Below are positions 42,896 through 54,234 of a DNA stretch of 64,000 bases, piece by piece. The stretch's first letter is position 1, and each line of letters opens with the position of its first letter. The position numbers were made by a program, and so were the translations under genes. The notes beneath the pieces are model-generated. The model was not told the DNA's origin. It worked only from the letters and a program-made list of their open reading frames with translations, and ran no database searches. This DNA comes from Bombyx mori. Lineage: Eukaryota > Arthropoda > Insecta > Lepidoptera > Bombycidae. The stretch spans positions 10,195,501 through 10,259,500 of the forward strand of contig NC_085120.1 of assembly GCF_030269925.1 (NCBI RefSeq), written 5' to 3'.

Positions 42896-43797
42896 GTGTA
42901 GGTATCTAGTGTCTCCGATATAATCAATGAACTCAGAGATTAAAAACCAAATTCGCCCACAATCACTGACATCTCAAGGCTTAGAATCGTTTTATGTAGT
43001 ACTTTTCTCGTTAGTTTAGTTACTAACATTTTTTCTAGTACACGTAGAGTCACAAAAAAATGTTCCCAAATTTTGTTCATTGATAAGCTCGTCAATAGCT
43101 ACTACAGAAAAAAAATCGGTTAACAACTAGTAGAGAAGGGAAGTTTCTCCTGTCTATATATAAGGTGTAATGAAATTCCATTGCCGGTGAAAACAACACT
43201 CGAAGAAGAATTAGAGTTGAGCCTTCTTAGAACTAAATCCGGCCCTATTTATTCGTTGCGTATAAGACGCGGTCGATTGTGTCGTAAAATACATTTCGTA
43301 TCCCACCACCAACTTCGGGGGATTACGAATGAATTATTAATGCGAGCATTCACATAAAAAAAAAAAAAACTGGGTTTTTTTTTCTAGCATCTGCGGGTAC
43401 ATTCGACTGGGAAGGTGACTGAGGTCGTTGCTTTTAATTTTTTATTCGATCGCGTCTAAAGGGATGTATACAATTTGACGTTCTTTGTGGATATCTTGTA
43501 TTTATACTGTTATGGACATCGGATACTGATATTGCGAGTGTCTGGTCGTTTAGAGAGAGACAGGGATAATCGAGGTAGTAGCACGGGCGTATTGAGAGAT
43601 GCGGCTGTTGCTTTCTTGGTGACGTTACGTTTATATGTAAGCTGAAAGATAAATAAATAACATCGTGTAATAAAAATCGAATATGCAAAAATTTTTTTTT
43701 GAGGATTCATCGGTGGCTATTATAAACAAAGTCGGGTAGATATGACCAACTTACTTTTTCTACTCCGAAACCGTTCGGGGTTCCAATTTGAAGGATT
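42896..43797. other. 0.9 kb without recognised gene
   Basis: An A-run at 43356-43369 lies beside a T-run at 43375-43382. Frames of 61-84 codons on the minus strand show no domain. Confidence 0.35.
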
Positions 43798-43842
43798 TTC
43801 TTTATTGTCCTTGTAGGCAGACGAGCATACGGCCTATGGTGA
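43798..43842 (-). repeat. Family D LINE 3' tip fragment
   Basis: TTTATTGTCCTTGTAGGCAG and ACGAGCATACGGCC are the minus-strand terminal bases of family D. Confidence 0.5.
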
Positions 43843-44011
43843 AAAATTGAGACAACTGCCATGCCATACAGTAAAGGCGTAGTCCTAATCATTCGAGGGT
43901 AGCGACATTCACATTGCGATGCCTATAGGTTCTGGTAACCATTAGCATCAGGTTGGTATCGAGCTCATCTATGCAATATAATTCGAAAAATTCTAGAAAA
44001 AATTTTAGTAG

Positions 44012-44287
44012 TCGTCGTGGCCTAAATGATAAGACGTCCGGTGCATTCGTATCGAGCGATATTTTTATATATTTACCGCCTATAGAAATAGGCTATATAA
44101 CCAAAACTGCTTCATGGCTTCTGCCATTCGGCTTCGGTTTGAAAGGTGGGGCAGCCGTTGTAACTATGCTGAGATCTTAGAACTCATATGTCAAGGTGGC
44201 TGCATTTACGTTGTAGATGTCTACGGGCTCCGGTAGCAACACCAGATGGGCCGTAAGCTTGTCCACCCATTAAGCATTAAAAAAAAT
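44012..44287 (+). mobile_element. Family A SINE, head and tail with disrupted middle
   Basis: Head: GTCGTCGTGGCCTAAATGAT to GCATTCGTATCGAGCGAT, lacking the B box. The middle is replaced by ~60 bp of AT-rich sequence. Tail: TTCGGTTTGAAAGGTGGGGC to CCACCCATTAAGCATTAAAA. It is probably an old full-length copy with an internal deletion and insertion. Confidence 0.7.
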
Positions 44288-44487
44288 CACTTTCATTTAG
44301 TCGTTCCCATCTGAGATGTAAGATAACCTATTACAATGCTATGTCTCGAGGACAGTGGCTAGGAGCCCAGAGGATTCGGCCATTTAAAAAAAAAAAACTC
44401 GTAACTTCAGAACCCGAAATTCGGAGTTCTTGAATCCCGAATGAATACCGACGCCTCCACTCGAATAACAGGGTCAGAGTTACGTTG
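44288..44487. other. Unassigned sequence
   Basis: Short spacer between a SINE and a Helitron; nothing recognised. Confidence 0.35.
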
Positions 44488-44930
44488 TCTATACTTCTAT
44501 ACTAATATTATAAAGAGGAAAGATTTGTTTGTTTGTTTGTATTGAATAGACTCCGAAACTACTGAACCGATTTGAAAAATTCTTTCACTGTTTGGAAGCT
44601 ACACTATTCTTGAGTGACATAGGCTTAGTGACATAATCTTTTTTGAAAAAAAATAGGGATCCTTACTAAAACTCCAATAATGTAACCCAAGGTGTAAAAA
44701 AATACCTAAAATATTCTTTACATCGCGTGCCCTTCAAAAACTATTGATGATAGAATAAAATAATCTACTAGGACTTTGTAGAACACATTATTATTTACAA
44801 AAAGTGTCGCGACAGCATATGCCTGACTATTATAGCTATGCCGCAATAAGTACTCTTTTATTTAAAAAAATAAAACAACGTCGTTGAAATTTTTGTTAAA
44901 GACCCGAGCGGAGCCGGAGCGGGCCGCTAG
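44488..44930 (+). mobile_element. Non-autonomous Helitron, family Hel-1
   Basis: It starts TCTATACTTCTATACTAATA and ends GGAGCGGGCCGCTAG before a T. It is colinear with 22115-22541. It retains GTGTCGCGACAGCATATGCC, which is missing in that copy but present in 7520-7931 as TGCTGTCGCCACATG. The left flank is G rather than A. Confidence 0.75.
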
Positions 44931-45334
44931 TCTCAAATAAATTACGACGACAAAATATTATATAAGCTACAAATGGCCTCCTCATCCCTTCGTTAAATAT
45001 ACAAATGTACTATTTTGCATAGAACTTTCGGCTCTGACGATTAATTCGTGACATTAATCGATTCAATAAACGCTCACGTACAATCGTCGACAAAAGTTTT
45101 AACAAGAATTCGATAGCGCATATTATTCGTAATGGTTTAATTAATACTGATAATTTATTAGTTTAGCGGTAACTTCAATATAAAAATACAAACATTGACA
45201 TCAGTTTAATTTTTCTTAATATTATCTTTGTTTGTACAATATAGACGTGTGAAGTACAAAATTCGAAATAACAAACAGTCAAATGTTATCGGGATGAGAT
45301 CATAATAACCTATAATAATATACAGTTTCTTATC
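44931..45334. other. AT-rich unassigned sequence
   Basis: No gene or shared repeat recognised. Confidence 0.4.
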
Positions 45335-45566
45335 TTTTTTTTTTATTGCTTTGATGTGTGGACGAGCTCACAGCCCACCTGGTGTTCAGTGGTTACTGGA
45401 GCCCATAGACATCTACAACGTAAATGCGCCACCCACCTTGAGATATAAGTTCTAAGGTCTCAAATATAGTTACAGCGGCTGCCCCGCCCTTCAAACCGAA
45501 ACGCACTACTGCTTCACGGCAGAAATAGGCAGGGTGGTGCTACCTACCCGCGCGGACTCACAAGAA
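45335..45566 (-). mobile_element. Family A SINE 3' module
   Basis: A T-run then ATTGCTTTGATGTGTGGACG, and the module to CGCGCGGACTCACAAG on the plus strand. It stops about 15 bases earlier than other copies, so it is slightly more 5' truncated. Confidence 0.88.
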
Positions 45567-45828
45567 ATATTATCTAGAAAATAACTTTAAAATTATATAT
45601 AGACATTTACGCCATTCTTACGTGAAACATTTCTAAACCAACAAACTTAATTTCACAACTTATCAATGAAAATTTAGCTTTTTCCCTCGCATTACTTTGC
45701 TTCGATTATTTGATTGACTTAAACATATTTGCAGCAGTTGGAACGTCAGTATTTTCTACATTAATCCCAAAATAAACAAAAAGTAAAATTACCCTAAAAT
45801 ACGTAATATTTCATAGTCAGTTTATTTA
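45567..45828. other. AT-rich unassigned sequence
   Basis: Nothing recognised. Confidence 0.4.
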
Positions 45829-46014
45829 TTTTCCTACCTAAGCTGATAGCCTTGAGAGGTTATATCAGCGTAACCTTAACTAGTAGGTGAGCTCACGGGG
45901 CTCAAACCGGAGTGTTGCTAACACTGACCCTAGCAAGAGCAGTGCTTCGCAGAATCTACCACCGGATCGGAAACGCGATCCACTGAGAAGATCCGGCGAG
46001 AAACTCAGTGGGCT
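45829..46014 (-). repeat. Family B retroposon, 5' truncated
   Basis: TTTTCCTACCTAAGCTGATAG, GTGAGCTCACGGGGCTCAAA, GCAGTGCTTCGCAGAATC and GAGAAACTCAGTGGGC on the plus strand. It is close to 30531-30834 in sequence. Confidence 0.87.
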
Positions 46015-46200
46015 TCAGTTTAATATCGTGAACCTAAATGTATCATCAATGAATGTATTCGAAAGGTTAGTATACCACCAATTTTGTCCGCTAACCGTTG
46101 ATGTTTGGGTCATTCGATACGGTTGATGGTGATATCTATGAGATCCTATAACCACTTCAAAAAGTCAAAATGCGCGTCCTGATCGTTAGCTATTGTTGGA

Positions 46201-46511
46201 TTTTACCATCGCACCGCCCGCCACCGGAGTAGAGTTCATCCATACTACCTGGAGCCACTGCGGTCATCCACAGTGCGTTTCCAGAGGTCTTTTTTGCCAC
46301 GTACCATCCGGCTATGGAATGAGCTCCCCTCTACGGTGTTTCCCGAGCGCTATGACATGTCCTTCTTCAAACGAGGCTTGTGGAGAGTATTAAGCGGTAG
46401 GCAGCGGCTTGGCTCTGCCCCTGGCATTGCTGAAGTCCATGGGCGACGGTAACCACTCACCATCAGGTGGGCCGTATGCTCGTCTGCCTACAAGGGCAAT
46501 AAAAAAAAAAA
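46201..46511 (+). mobile_element. Family D LINE, C-terminus and 3' end, 5' truncated
   Basis: It matches 56466-56777 nearly base for base: TTTTACCATCGCACCGCCCG, CGGCTATGGAATGAGCTCCC, GCGGTAGGCAGCGGCTTGGC and CTACAAGGGCAATAAAA. The encoded block contains RLWNELPSTVFPERYDM, with frame changes near its start. It is probably young. Confidence 0.82.
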
Positions 46512-47476
46512 GATCTCTCAATCTTATTTATTGAATGCTTGACTTGACTAAAACAGAAAAACACTTTTTGATTTTCTCAATAAATTTGTTGCAAAACACA
46601 AATTCTTAGATGTTATTTGTTGAAAGAAAATACTCAGAAACCCGTATTTAAAGTATTCTGAGCAAAAGTTTTTAACTCTATTATCGAAATTTCTCGTGTT
46701 CTCCCAAGCCTCATCACACTGCCATCTATTATCGTTATATAGGAAACTCCAGGGTTTTGTCATAACAAAATTAACTTAGTTTCAAACATAAGGCCTAAGA
46801 GATAAGGTTGATTGTTGTAGTTCGAAAGTTTTGTATAATAAAGTCATTGTTTTGTATAGAGGGCGCCCCTATCTTCGCACATGTGGACTATTCATTAAGT
46901 AAAAGCACTGCTGTACCCGCATGTACGTCAATTCAAATGACCCGAAAACTTGGAATTTGAACTTTATTCTTAATACGATAAAGTCCCTTGATCACAGAGC
47001 TTCCCGAGCTAAATAAATTTAAGTTTCGTAAATTGAGACAGTATTGTTTTAAATTGACTTTTATTGTCAGCAATTGTTTTTGTTTGGTAAAACTAAAACT
47101 AAATTCATGATTAAAATGAGCGCCTCAAGCAATTGTTAAATGAATGATTTAAATTATTTCTACAACTTGTTAAAAATACAAAAGACTTTCTAGAAATACA
47201 TTATTTCCCTTAAAGCGGCATGTGGATTTTCATCCTTCATTTGAAGCAAAAAAAACTGTGGATTTTTTAATAAGCGCTCGACCCACCTTGAGTTAGTGGT
47301 TAAATAGGCATTAAAATATCATGATGCACGCTTGGGACAGTCAAAGTTCCGATCGATACTTTTGACTGGTAAATTCTACTAATGGCCCTTCTAAAGCAGG
47401 CTCGATGCAGGCCCCATATTTCGTCTTTCTGAAATTCAGTCCACATTTACACCGAATTTTAACAATTATTTAAGTA
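46512..47476. other. About 1 kb without recognised gene or repeat
   Basis: A 71-codon antisense frame (46548-46763) has no domain. Confidence 0.4.
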
Positions 47477-47815
47477 CAGTAATTTCCCTTATAACACGGT
47501 TCCCTCATAACGCGTTTTCATATTACACGTTTTCAGTCCTTCGTATATAACACGGATATTCTCCCATATAACGCGGGAACTCCGCACGTTATATTTCTGT
47601 ATTGTAATATTTATAATGATTTATACTATTCACAATCAATTTCGGGTCCCTTCGCACATTGTGTCAATTGCGTTGTTATAAAATAAAATTACTTTATAAA
47701 ATTTGGGTTACGCATTATATACTTAAGGCCATACAAGCGCGTTATGCCAGAATATTCCTACAACGCGTTTCCTATAACGCGAAACCAATCTACCGTGTAA
47801 TAGGAGGGATTATTG
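47477..47815. mobile_element. pogo/Tigger-like MITE with TA target duplication (copy 1)
   Basis: Left CAGTAATTTCCCTTATAACA and right (inverted) CAATAATCCCTCCTATTACA are imperfect terminal inverted repeats, flanked by TA at 47475-47476 and 47816-47817. CAGTAATCCCTC-like ends with TATAACGCG subrepeats recall pogo/Tigger termini. A 70-codon frame inside is not a transposase. Confidence 0.65.
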
Positions 47816-47817
47816 TA

Positions 47818-48061
47818 TTTGATGCAGTGGTTACCGGAACTCATCAACAACGTAAACTATTAGATAAGTAAGATCTAGTTATTGTTAGTTGTACATTTTG
47901 GCCCCGATTGATGGATGACACGCAATAAACGTTCCCAAGAAAACACGTGCGATAAAATACAAGAAAATTGCTAGCTTTTTGAAAACTCACATGGAAATTT
48001 AAAAAAAAAGCTACTCCGTACCGATTCTTACCATCAGTCCTCTGTCAAAGTAATGATTGTG
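47818..48061. other. Unassigned sequence
   Basis: Nothing recognised apart from the target-site duplication arm of the next SINE at 48050-48061. Confidence 0.35.
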
Positions 48062-48304
48062 TTTTTTTTTATTGCTTAGATGGATGGACGATCTCACAGC
48101 CCACCTGGTGTTAAGTGGTTACTGGAGCCCATAAACATCTACGACGTAAATGCGCCACCCACCTCGAGATATAATTTCTAAGGTCTCAGTATAGTTACAA
48201 CGGCTGCCCCGCCCTTCAAACCGAAACGCATTACTGCTTCACGGCAGAAATAGGCAGGGTGGTTGTACATACTTGCGCGGACTCACAAGAGGTCCTACCA
48301 CCAG
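48062..48304 (-). mobile_element. Family A SINE 3' module with probable target-site duplication
   Basis: A full module on the minus strand. The left flank GTAATGATTGTG and right flank GTAATGAATGTG differ at one base, indicating a ~12 bp duplication that overlaps the end of the module. Confidence 0.88.
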
Positions 48305-48316
48305 TAATGAATGTGT

Positions 48317-48893
48317 GATTTGTTCGTGATTATTTATTTTGATTTAACCAACGTCTTTATTCATTTTCCAAATTCCGAAATTCATAAGGGAATTCTACAC
48401 TCACTACAAAATACAGTGCAGAATAGAACAGCTGTCATCTGGCTCAAGTGGCCCGCATGCACGAGCCCTTATCGCGACAGTCGCGCCATCTGGCGTCCTC
48501 AATGGGTTCCATTGTGTGGACGGTTTTCAACATGAGGGATGAAGTGGATGGGACTATGTAATGTGCGTTGATGCGAACAAAATAAGATGATTAAAACATT
48601 ACGGTCGCACTATTGTTTGTTTTAAGCCTTTTTAATGTCAAAGTAGTTTTACTGCGTAAACAGAACGCTATCTTTGTGATCATTTAATTATAGATAAGAT
48701 GATAAACATTATTTGATTATCACAAAACAACTTTATGCTAGAGTGTTTATTTCATGCTGCAAAATAAACCTTGGCGTTTCCGGGACGCCAAAGCACACCT
48801 TTTTTTAAACGTGAACTAAAAAGAGTCCTTTGCGATGAACTGACTAACGGTGTTCCAGGCGAACCGTAGATAAACCGTAGATAAGGAAGATAG
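48317..48893. other. Unassigned sequence with a GC-richer patch 48415-48530
   Basis: The patch includes CAAGTGGCCCGCATGCACG and CGCGACAGTCGCGCCATCTG. A 74-codon frame spans it without a recognisable domain. Confidence 0.35.
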
Positions 48894-49190
48894 GAATAAC
48901 ATGGTGTAAGGAATAACATACAATAAAAATCAAACCCGCAAAAATATAATTTGCGTAATTACTGGTGGTAGCACCTCTTGTGAGTCTGCGCGGGTAGTTA
49001 CCACCACCCTGTCTATTTCTGTCGTGAAGCAGTAATGCGTTTCGGTTTGAAGGGTGGGGCAGCCGTTGTAACTATATTGAGACCTTAGAACTTATATCTC
49101 AAGGTGGGAGGTGAATTTACGTTGTAGATGTCTATGGGCTCCAGTAACCACTTAACACCAACCACCCATCTAAGCAATAAATAAAAAATA
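48894..49190 (+). mobile_element. Family A SINE with partial middle region
   Basis: It begins in the middle region (GGAATAACATGGTGTAAGG, CAAACCCGCAAAAATATAAT, TTTGCGTAATTACTGGTGG) and continues through the module. It lacks GGTGGGCTGTGAGCTCGTC near the end. It shows the same middle-to-tail junction as 26684-27121. Confidence 0.85.
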
Positions 49191-50298
49191 TTAACGAATT
49201 TTTAACTAATATACCTCGGAAATTGTTCGAAAAAATCTGCGACCAGGAAATTCTCACAATCGAATTTAAGCGCTACACGAGATTGCATCTGGCCTTTTTA
49301 TACGATTTTCTATTACCGTTGAATAGAATTCTACATTTCGATTGAGCGCGGGCTGTACATGGCGAACAAAATTGGTTTTCGCGCTGCTGAAACTATTGGC
49401 TAGTTAAAAAAAAAGCTACCAGCTTAACGTTCGTTCTAATTGTTGGCTAAAAAAATATTCATTTACCGATTCACATTTCTGCTTCGATCATAAAAATAAT
49501 AATAATCGAGTTCTATAAAATACGGCAAGTATTTTTGTTTATTTTAACAAAAAAGTTTTAGTAAAATCAGGGAAAAGTTTGTAAAGATTATAATTCGTGT
49601 TACATGTCTAATTGTAATAAGTATTAAACATATCCTCCTGGTCAGATTGGCCACTCCACAATTGCTCTGTAATATCGACTACCAGCCCGGTAAAGCTGGA
49701 ACAATCCCTCGGAAAAAACTGCAATAATGCTGGTACAGTTTGTAACCTACTCAGTGAATGTGGTTTAAAAGACAAGAGTATTTTCTGATGCAATTTGGGT
49801 ATTTCACCTGTAATTCTTGCGATACAAAAAAAAAGTTATAATTTTTCCATTTTAAAGAACAGCTTTTCTTTTTGTGCAAGTCAGGCGTACAGAGCCAAGC
49901 CGCTGTATATAGCTAAAAACCCTTTGATCCGGCCTGCCTTTCGAATAAAGACTGTATTTGCATTGCAAAGAATTACATACGAATCCGAAAGCTCCGAGAA
50001 TCAAAACCACTTTGAACATCAAACACTTGCAATAAATATATGGATGAAATATAAATTTCAAGGGTTATAGGTACATTTGATAGATTCTCTGATACACCCA
50101 CAATGCTCTTATGTTTTCATATTCCTCTGTTTGCTTAGGACTATATTGTGTAACGGAATCTATGGACAGTCTTGAGTGTTTGCTTTCGTTTTGTACAATT
50201 TTCTACGTGTCAGATTATAAAGGATACAGTTGTGGTATCAAAAATGACGCTTTACTTAGGATCTGGGGTTGTAGATCAAATCAGTTTAATGTATCTTT
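49191..50298. other. 1.1 kb without recognised gene or repeat
   Basis: A 91-codon plus frame (49795-50070) and a 69-codon antisense frame overlap; neither resembles a known domain. Confidence 0.4.
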
Positions 50299-50513
50299 TT
50301 TTCCCCTACCTATGCTGATAGTCTTGAGAGGCCATTTCACTAGGCTAACACTGGCCCTAGAAAGAGCAGTGCTTCGCAGAATCTACCACCGGATTGGAAT
50401 CGCGACCCACCGAGAAGATCTGGCGAGAAACTCGGTGGGCTGTGTCTATAGGTTAATTCGCTCGTCGAGCCCTTCGCCGCAAGCGACGGGTTCGACGAGG
50501 ACGGTGACCGGTA
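50299..50513 (-). repeat. Family B retroposon with internal deletion
   Basis: CCTACCTATGCTGATAGTC then GAGGCCATTTCAC is followed directly by TAGGCTAACACTGGCCC, skipping the GTGAGCTCACGGGGC block. It continues to GGTTCGACGAGGACGGTGACC. The longest open frame in the window (50111-50533, 140 codons) runs antisense through it. Confidence 0.85.
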
Positions 50514-52007
50514 ATGTATCGACAGTGCCATGAAATATTCGCAATTCTCAAATAAATAGGACTTACTTGAGTAGTCGCCTTGATTGAATTATTCGAACGT
50601 GCGTGCTATGTCTGTGGGATTTGCGCAGAAGCGCCACATTTATATCGAAGCACAATTCATAATGGATCCCATACAGGTTATCTAAGGTCAAGAGGTCATT
50701 TTGATTAGGTATAACTAGAACCTATGTTTTGGGGTAAACCATATCCCTACCCTTTTCCCTTCTTCAGGTATGATTCGTATTTCTATCGCGACGCTGCCAC
50801 CAGTTTTGTTAGAAGAGAGCGACAACTTTTATAGTCTCTTGGTCTCTGGTGGGTGATCCGTGGTCTACTGGGTGGACCTTGAGAATACTATACACAAGTT
50901 GAATGATAGAGTGGACAAGTTATTAGTATGTACAATTGACAGCTCACAACACGTCTGCAGAGTAGTTTTTTAGTGAGTTCTATGATTAGGTTCATTTACT
51001 CTTGTTATTAATTGTTTTTTAAATTGCTTTAGTTTATAAATTGCCGCGTTTTTTTAAAACTCAAAGCCTCCATGGCTACCTGCTCTATATTCGGTTGTTT
51101 GTAAAAGCATCGTAGAACATTCTGGATCTACATAAAATCAAAAAGTAGAACTTAACTTTTACCATCAGACCTCCAACATTTTCTTGTATAATTGAGTTCA
51201 GCCCAATTACCTCCAAAAATACGCTACCCTCTATCAATGGTATCCTTCAATCATATCTGAGGCTTATCTCTATCGAAATAACCTCCAAATTTGTCTGAAT
51301 TCCTGACACGATTGAGACCTTTTGAGTTTTGATCTCACTGAAACGTCCGATTCCCAAAATCCTTCTCTTTTAGTTCAGGAATTACACCGAAAATGGCTTG
51401 AGAACCTCATGTTGTATGCGCCTTTTTGGGTCGAGCCATTTCTGTAAGAGGCCTATTACACCGCACTGAAAGTTCGCGAGCAACCACACTCGGGACATCA
51501 AAGACGAAACTTCCTTTGGACTAACAAGATGAGTCTGACTCAGCCAATTAATATATTCATAGATGGATGACTATGAATACTTTGGGAATTCACTTAAACA
51601 TTATATTGTGTGGAAGTCAAATTTCGACGAAACCATAAATACATCTACTGTGATCTGTCAGCTGTGAAGTAGTCGAAATCCTGATTATGAATAAAATAAA
51701 ACGCAAGAATACCATCGCTGCGACAAGTGAAAGTCATTCTTCGGAATTGTATGACAGATATTCATTCAGGTAATGGGGGAAGGTTTCGATCCGAACTATC
51801 AAGACCAAGGCCCTTTCGATCACAGAAAGCATTGCAAAATCGCCGTCGCAATAAAAAATATCCTCCTAAAATATATTTTTAATAAGTGTAGCAATTATCA
51901 ATAAATGAACAATGGGGTCATGGGTCCGATAAAGAATTCCCTGTGGTATGGGTCCCAGAGACTAACTTACATACATACATACATACATATAAGTATACGT
52001 TTAAATA
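50514..52007. other. 1.5 kb without recognised gene; (ATAC)n at ~51970-51990
   Basis: Mixed AT content with no clear open frame. Between 51160 and 51560 the sequence is less AT-biased, but I see no motif. Confidence 0.4.
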
Positions 52008-52140
52008 TACACACCAAGACAAAGAGCAAACAAACCTGTTCATCACACGAATGTTTATCCAATGTGAAAATCAAACCCATGACGCCCTCGGCGCAAGAGT
52101 CAGAGGCTCTAACTACTGCACCACCGAGTCACTCATCATT
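52008..52140 (-). mobile_element. tRNA-headed SINE head fragment
   Basis: On the minus strand it reads GACTCGGTGGTGCAGTAGTT (A box), CATGGGTTTGATTTTCAC (B box) and GTGATGAACAGG. It is the best preserved of three such fragments here (others at 15056 and 25210). The 3' tail is missing. Confidence 0.6.
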
Positions 52141-52246
52141 ATATCGACATCATGAGTCACAGCCGTCCACTGCCGGACATAGGCCTCTTCCAATGTTCGC
52201 CATAATGGCCTTGCGCTGCCCACGTCCACAGCTCAGAAGATGAATA
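52141..52246 (-). mobile_element. RTE-like LINE C-terminal fragment
   Basis: The minus strand encodes RGQRKAIMANIGRGLCPAVD, resembling the degenerate C-terminus LGRGLCPAVDG common in lepidopteran LINE remnants. It lies immediately beside a SINE head fragment. Confidence 0.5.
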
Positions 52247-52533
52247 ATGGTTTTAATTATTATTATTTTAAACTTAATTTGCCGGTGGTGTTCGGCGAAT
52301 GGCTGTAATAGATGTCGGGAAATTCGCGCGTTTATCAACGAATCCCCTTTCATAAGACGATTACACGATAAGGAAGGCATCTTAAGAGATTCCGCAGTGT
52401 TCTTTCGTACTTCGCTGTTTTTATTAGACGAACTTTGGAAGTTTGATTGAAATATAAAGTATCGAGTTTTAACTTCGCATCGTTATGTTTTTTGTTTCCA
52501 AAATGTTCGGCGTTTTTAAATTGTATTCGTTAA
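52247..52533. other. Unassigned sequence
   Basis: A 67-codon plus frame (52247-52450) has no recognisable domain. Confidence 0.35.
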
Positions 52534-52775
52534 CTTTTTTTTTTATGGCTTAGATGGGTGGACGAGCTCACAGCCCACCTGCTGTTAAGTGGTTACTGGA
52601 ACCCATAGATATCTACAACGTAAATATGCGATCCACCTTGAGATATAAAGTTCTAAGGTACAGTTACAACGGCTGCCCCACCCTTCAAACCGAAACGCAT
52701 TACTGCTTCACGGCATAAATAGGTAGGGTGGTGGTACCTACCCGCGCGGACTCACAAGAGGTTCTACCACCAGTA
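52534..52775 (-). mobile_element. Family A SINE 3' module
   Basis: A T-run then ATGGCTTAGATGGGTGGACG, and the module to GAGGTTCTACCACCAG on the plus strand. A short deletion removes part of AAGGTCTCAGTATAG. Confidence 0.87.
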
Positions 52776-52820
52776 ACTTGGTTTCAGTATTCTAAGTATA
52801 TAGTATGACTTACTTGTGGC

Positions 52821-53125
52821 GTGTGTGAGTGAGCTCACATCGACATTCTGCCGCATTCTGGACTGTAAAATGGGACGACCAAATTGAAACCTAAACCGGG
52901 TGATTTACGGTCGGCGGTGGCAATCACCGTGATGTTTACTGGCTCCAGTAACCGCTTATCAATATATGTGTCGTTCGCTTGTTCGATAAAGCGTAATTAC
53001 TGGTAATTTACCGAACTCTGAGCCCGCACGGCTGGCCTAATCGTCCCGCTTCTGCCGCGGATAATCCAATACTCAAGGTGGTTGATGGCATTTACATTGA
53101 TAACTACGGGCTTTGGTTACCGCTT
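52821..53125 (+). repeat. Two decayed family A remnants in tandem
   Basis: GTTTACTGGCTCCAGTAACC near 52933 is the end of one copy. TGAGCCCGCACGGCTGGCC, GCTTCTGCCGCGGATAATC and CTCAAGGTGGTTGATGGC to 53118 make up a second. Both are heavily substituted. Confidence 0.45.
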
Positions 53126-53137
53126 AGCATTACAACT

Positions 53138-53300
53138 ATTAGCGTGGGTAGGCCTCCCACAAGATGGAACGACATATCGAGGTTCACGTGGATCCGTTCG
53201 ATGCTGGACCAATCTTTGTGACGAGGCTTGGGAGAGGCCTATGTCCAACAGTAGACCTATAGTAGACGTCTGTGGGCTGATAGAATAGAATAGAATTAAA
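53138..53300 (+). mobile_element. RTE-like LINE C-terminal fragment and tail
   Basis: GTAGGCCTCCCACAAGATGG encodes VGRPPTRW. Later TGGGAGAGGCCTATGTCC corresponds to LGEAYVQ. GRPxTRW...LGEAYVQ is the C-terminal block of RTE-like lepidopteran LINEs. The tail is (GAATA)n at about 53283-53297. Frameshifts and stops are present. Confidence 0.65.
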
Positions 53301-53527
53301 ACAATAAAAACCAGTTTTCATTACAGTCGTAAAACTACCCGCGCGATTTTCCTTAAGTTGCTACAACTTAATATGGCGTAGGTACTGTCACCAAAAATAT
53401 TGTTACAAGGCCAAATGGTTTTTGCTTCTATTTATTATACTAGTATTTAAAGCCATGCTGTGTGCGTATATTATAAATTGAATATGTATTGTACCTGTAA
53501 CAGAATATTTAATATAAATAATAATTT
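53301..53527. other. AT-rich spacer
   Basis: Nothing recognised. Confidence 0.35.
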
Positions 53528-53742
53528 ACTAGTGGTAGGACCTCTTGTGATTTACTGGTGGTAGAACCTCTTGTGAGTCCGCGCGGATAGGGCAGCCGTT
53601 GTGACTATACTGAGATCTTAGAACTTATATCTCAAGGTGGGTGGCGCAATTACGTTGTAGATGTCTATGGGCTCCAGTAACCACTTAACACCAGGGGGGC
53701 TGTGAGCTCGTCCACCCATATAAGCAATGATAAAAATAAATA
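53528..53742 (+). mobile_element. Family A SINE with duplicated start and internal deletion
   Basis: TTACTAGTGGTAGGACCTC and TTACTGGTGGTAGAACCTC, with CTTGTGA after each, are tandem versions of the module start. GCGCGGATAGGGCAGCCG then skips about 70 bases of the module. It ends CCCATATAAGCAATG. Confidence 0.82.
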
Positions 53743-54229
53743 TTGAGTTATAACATCGTTTGTAATGTTTTCGGAGGCGAGAAACCGAAACTCATAAATT
53801 TTAGTTGAGTACAGAAAAGATGACCTACTTCATTATAAATTTGTTAGCCCTGCAACAAAAGCGTACGTAAGGTTTTTATTTCATTCTAATATGATTCAGC
53901 CAAGCCCGAGTATGCAATTAAAAGTGAATGTTATAATTAAAACAATTTTTACGGTTCAATTTCGCTTTCATTATTTTCATTTTATTACATTATAGAAAAA
54001 TTGACGGTAGTTTGCAAAATATTAAAATGTCGACGAATGCAAGCTTATGTTCGTGGCCACGTTGAGAATGATAAAATTGATATTACAAACTCGAGATTAA
54101 GCCGTAAAATTAGAATTAGAAAAAATTCCGAGAAAAATAGTGAATCCAGTTCTCGACTTTATTAATATAACATTACAAGGCATTTTTGTTTATATCATTT
54201 TTGCCGTGGACTCTTTTATATTTGGCGCC
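53743..54229. other. AT-rich spacer
   Basis: No gene or repeat recognised. Confidence 0.4.
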
Positions 54230-54234
54230 TTAAA

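Noticed and set aside
50111..50533. Longest open frame in the window (140 codons, plus strand) as a gene
   Set aside because: Its second half is the antisense of a family B retroposon and the rest has no recognisable domain, so it is a chance frame.
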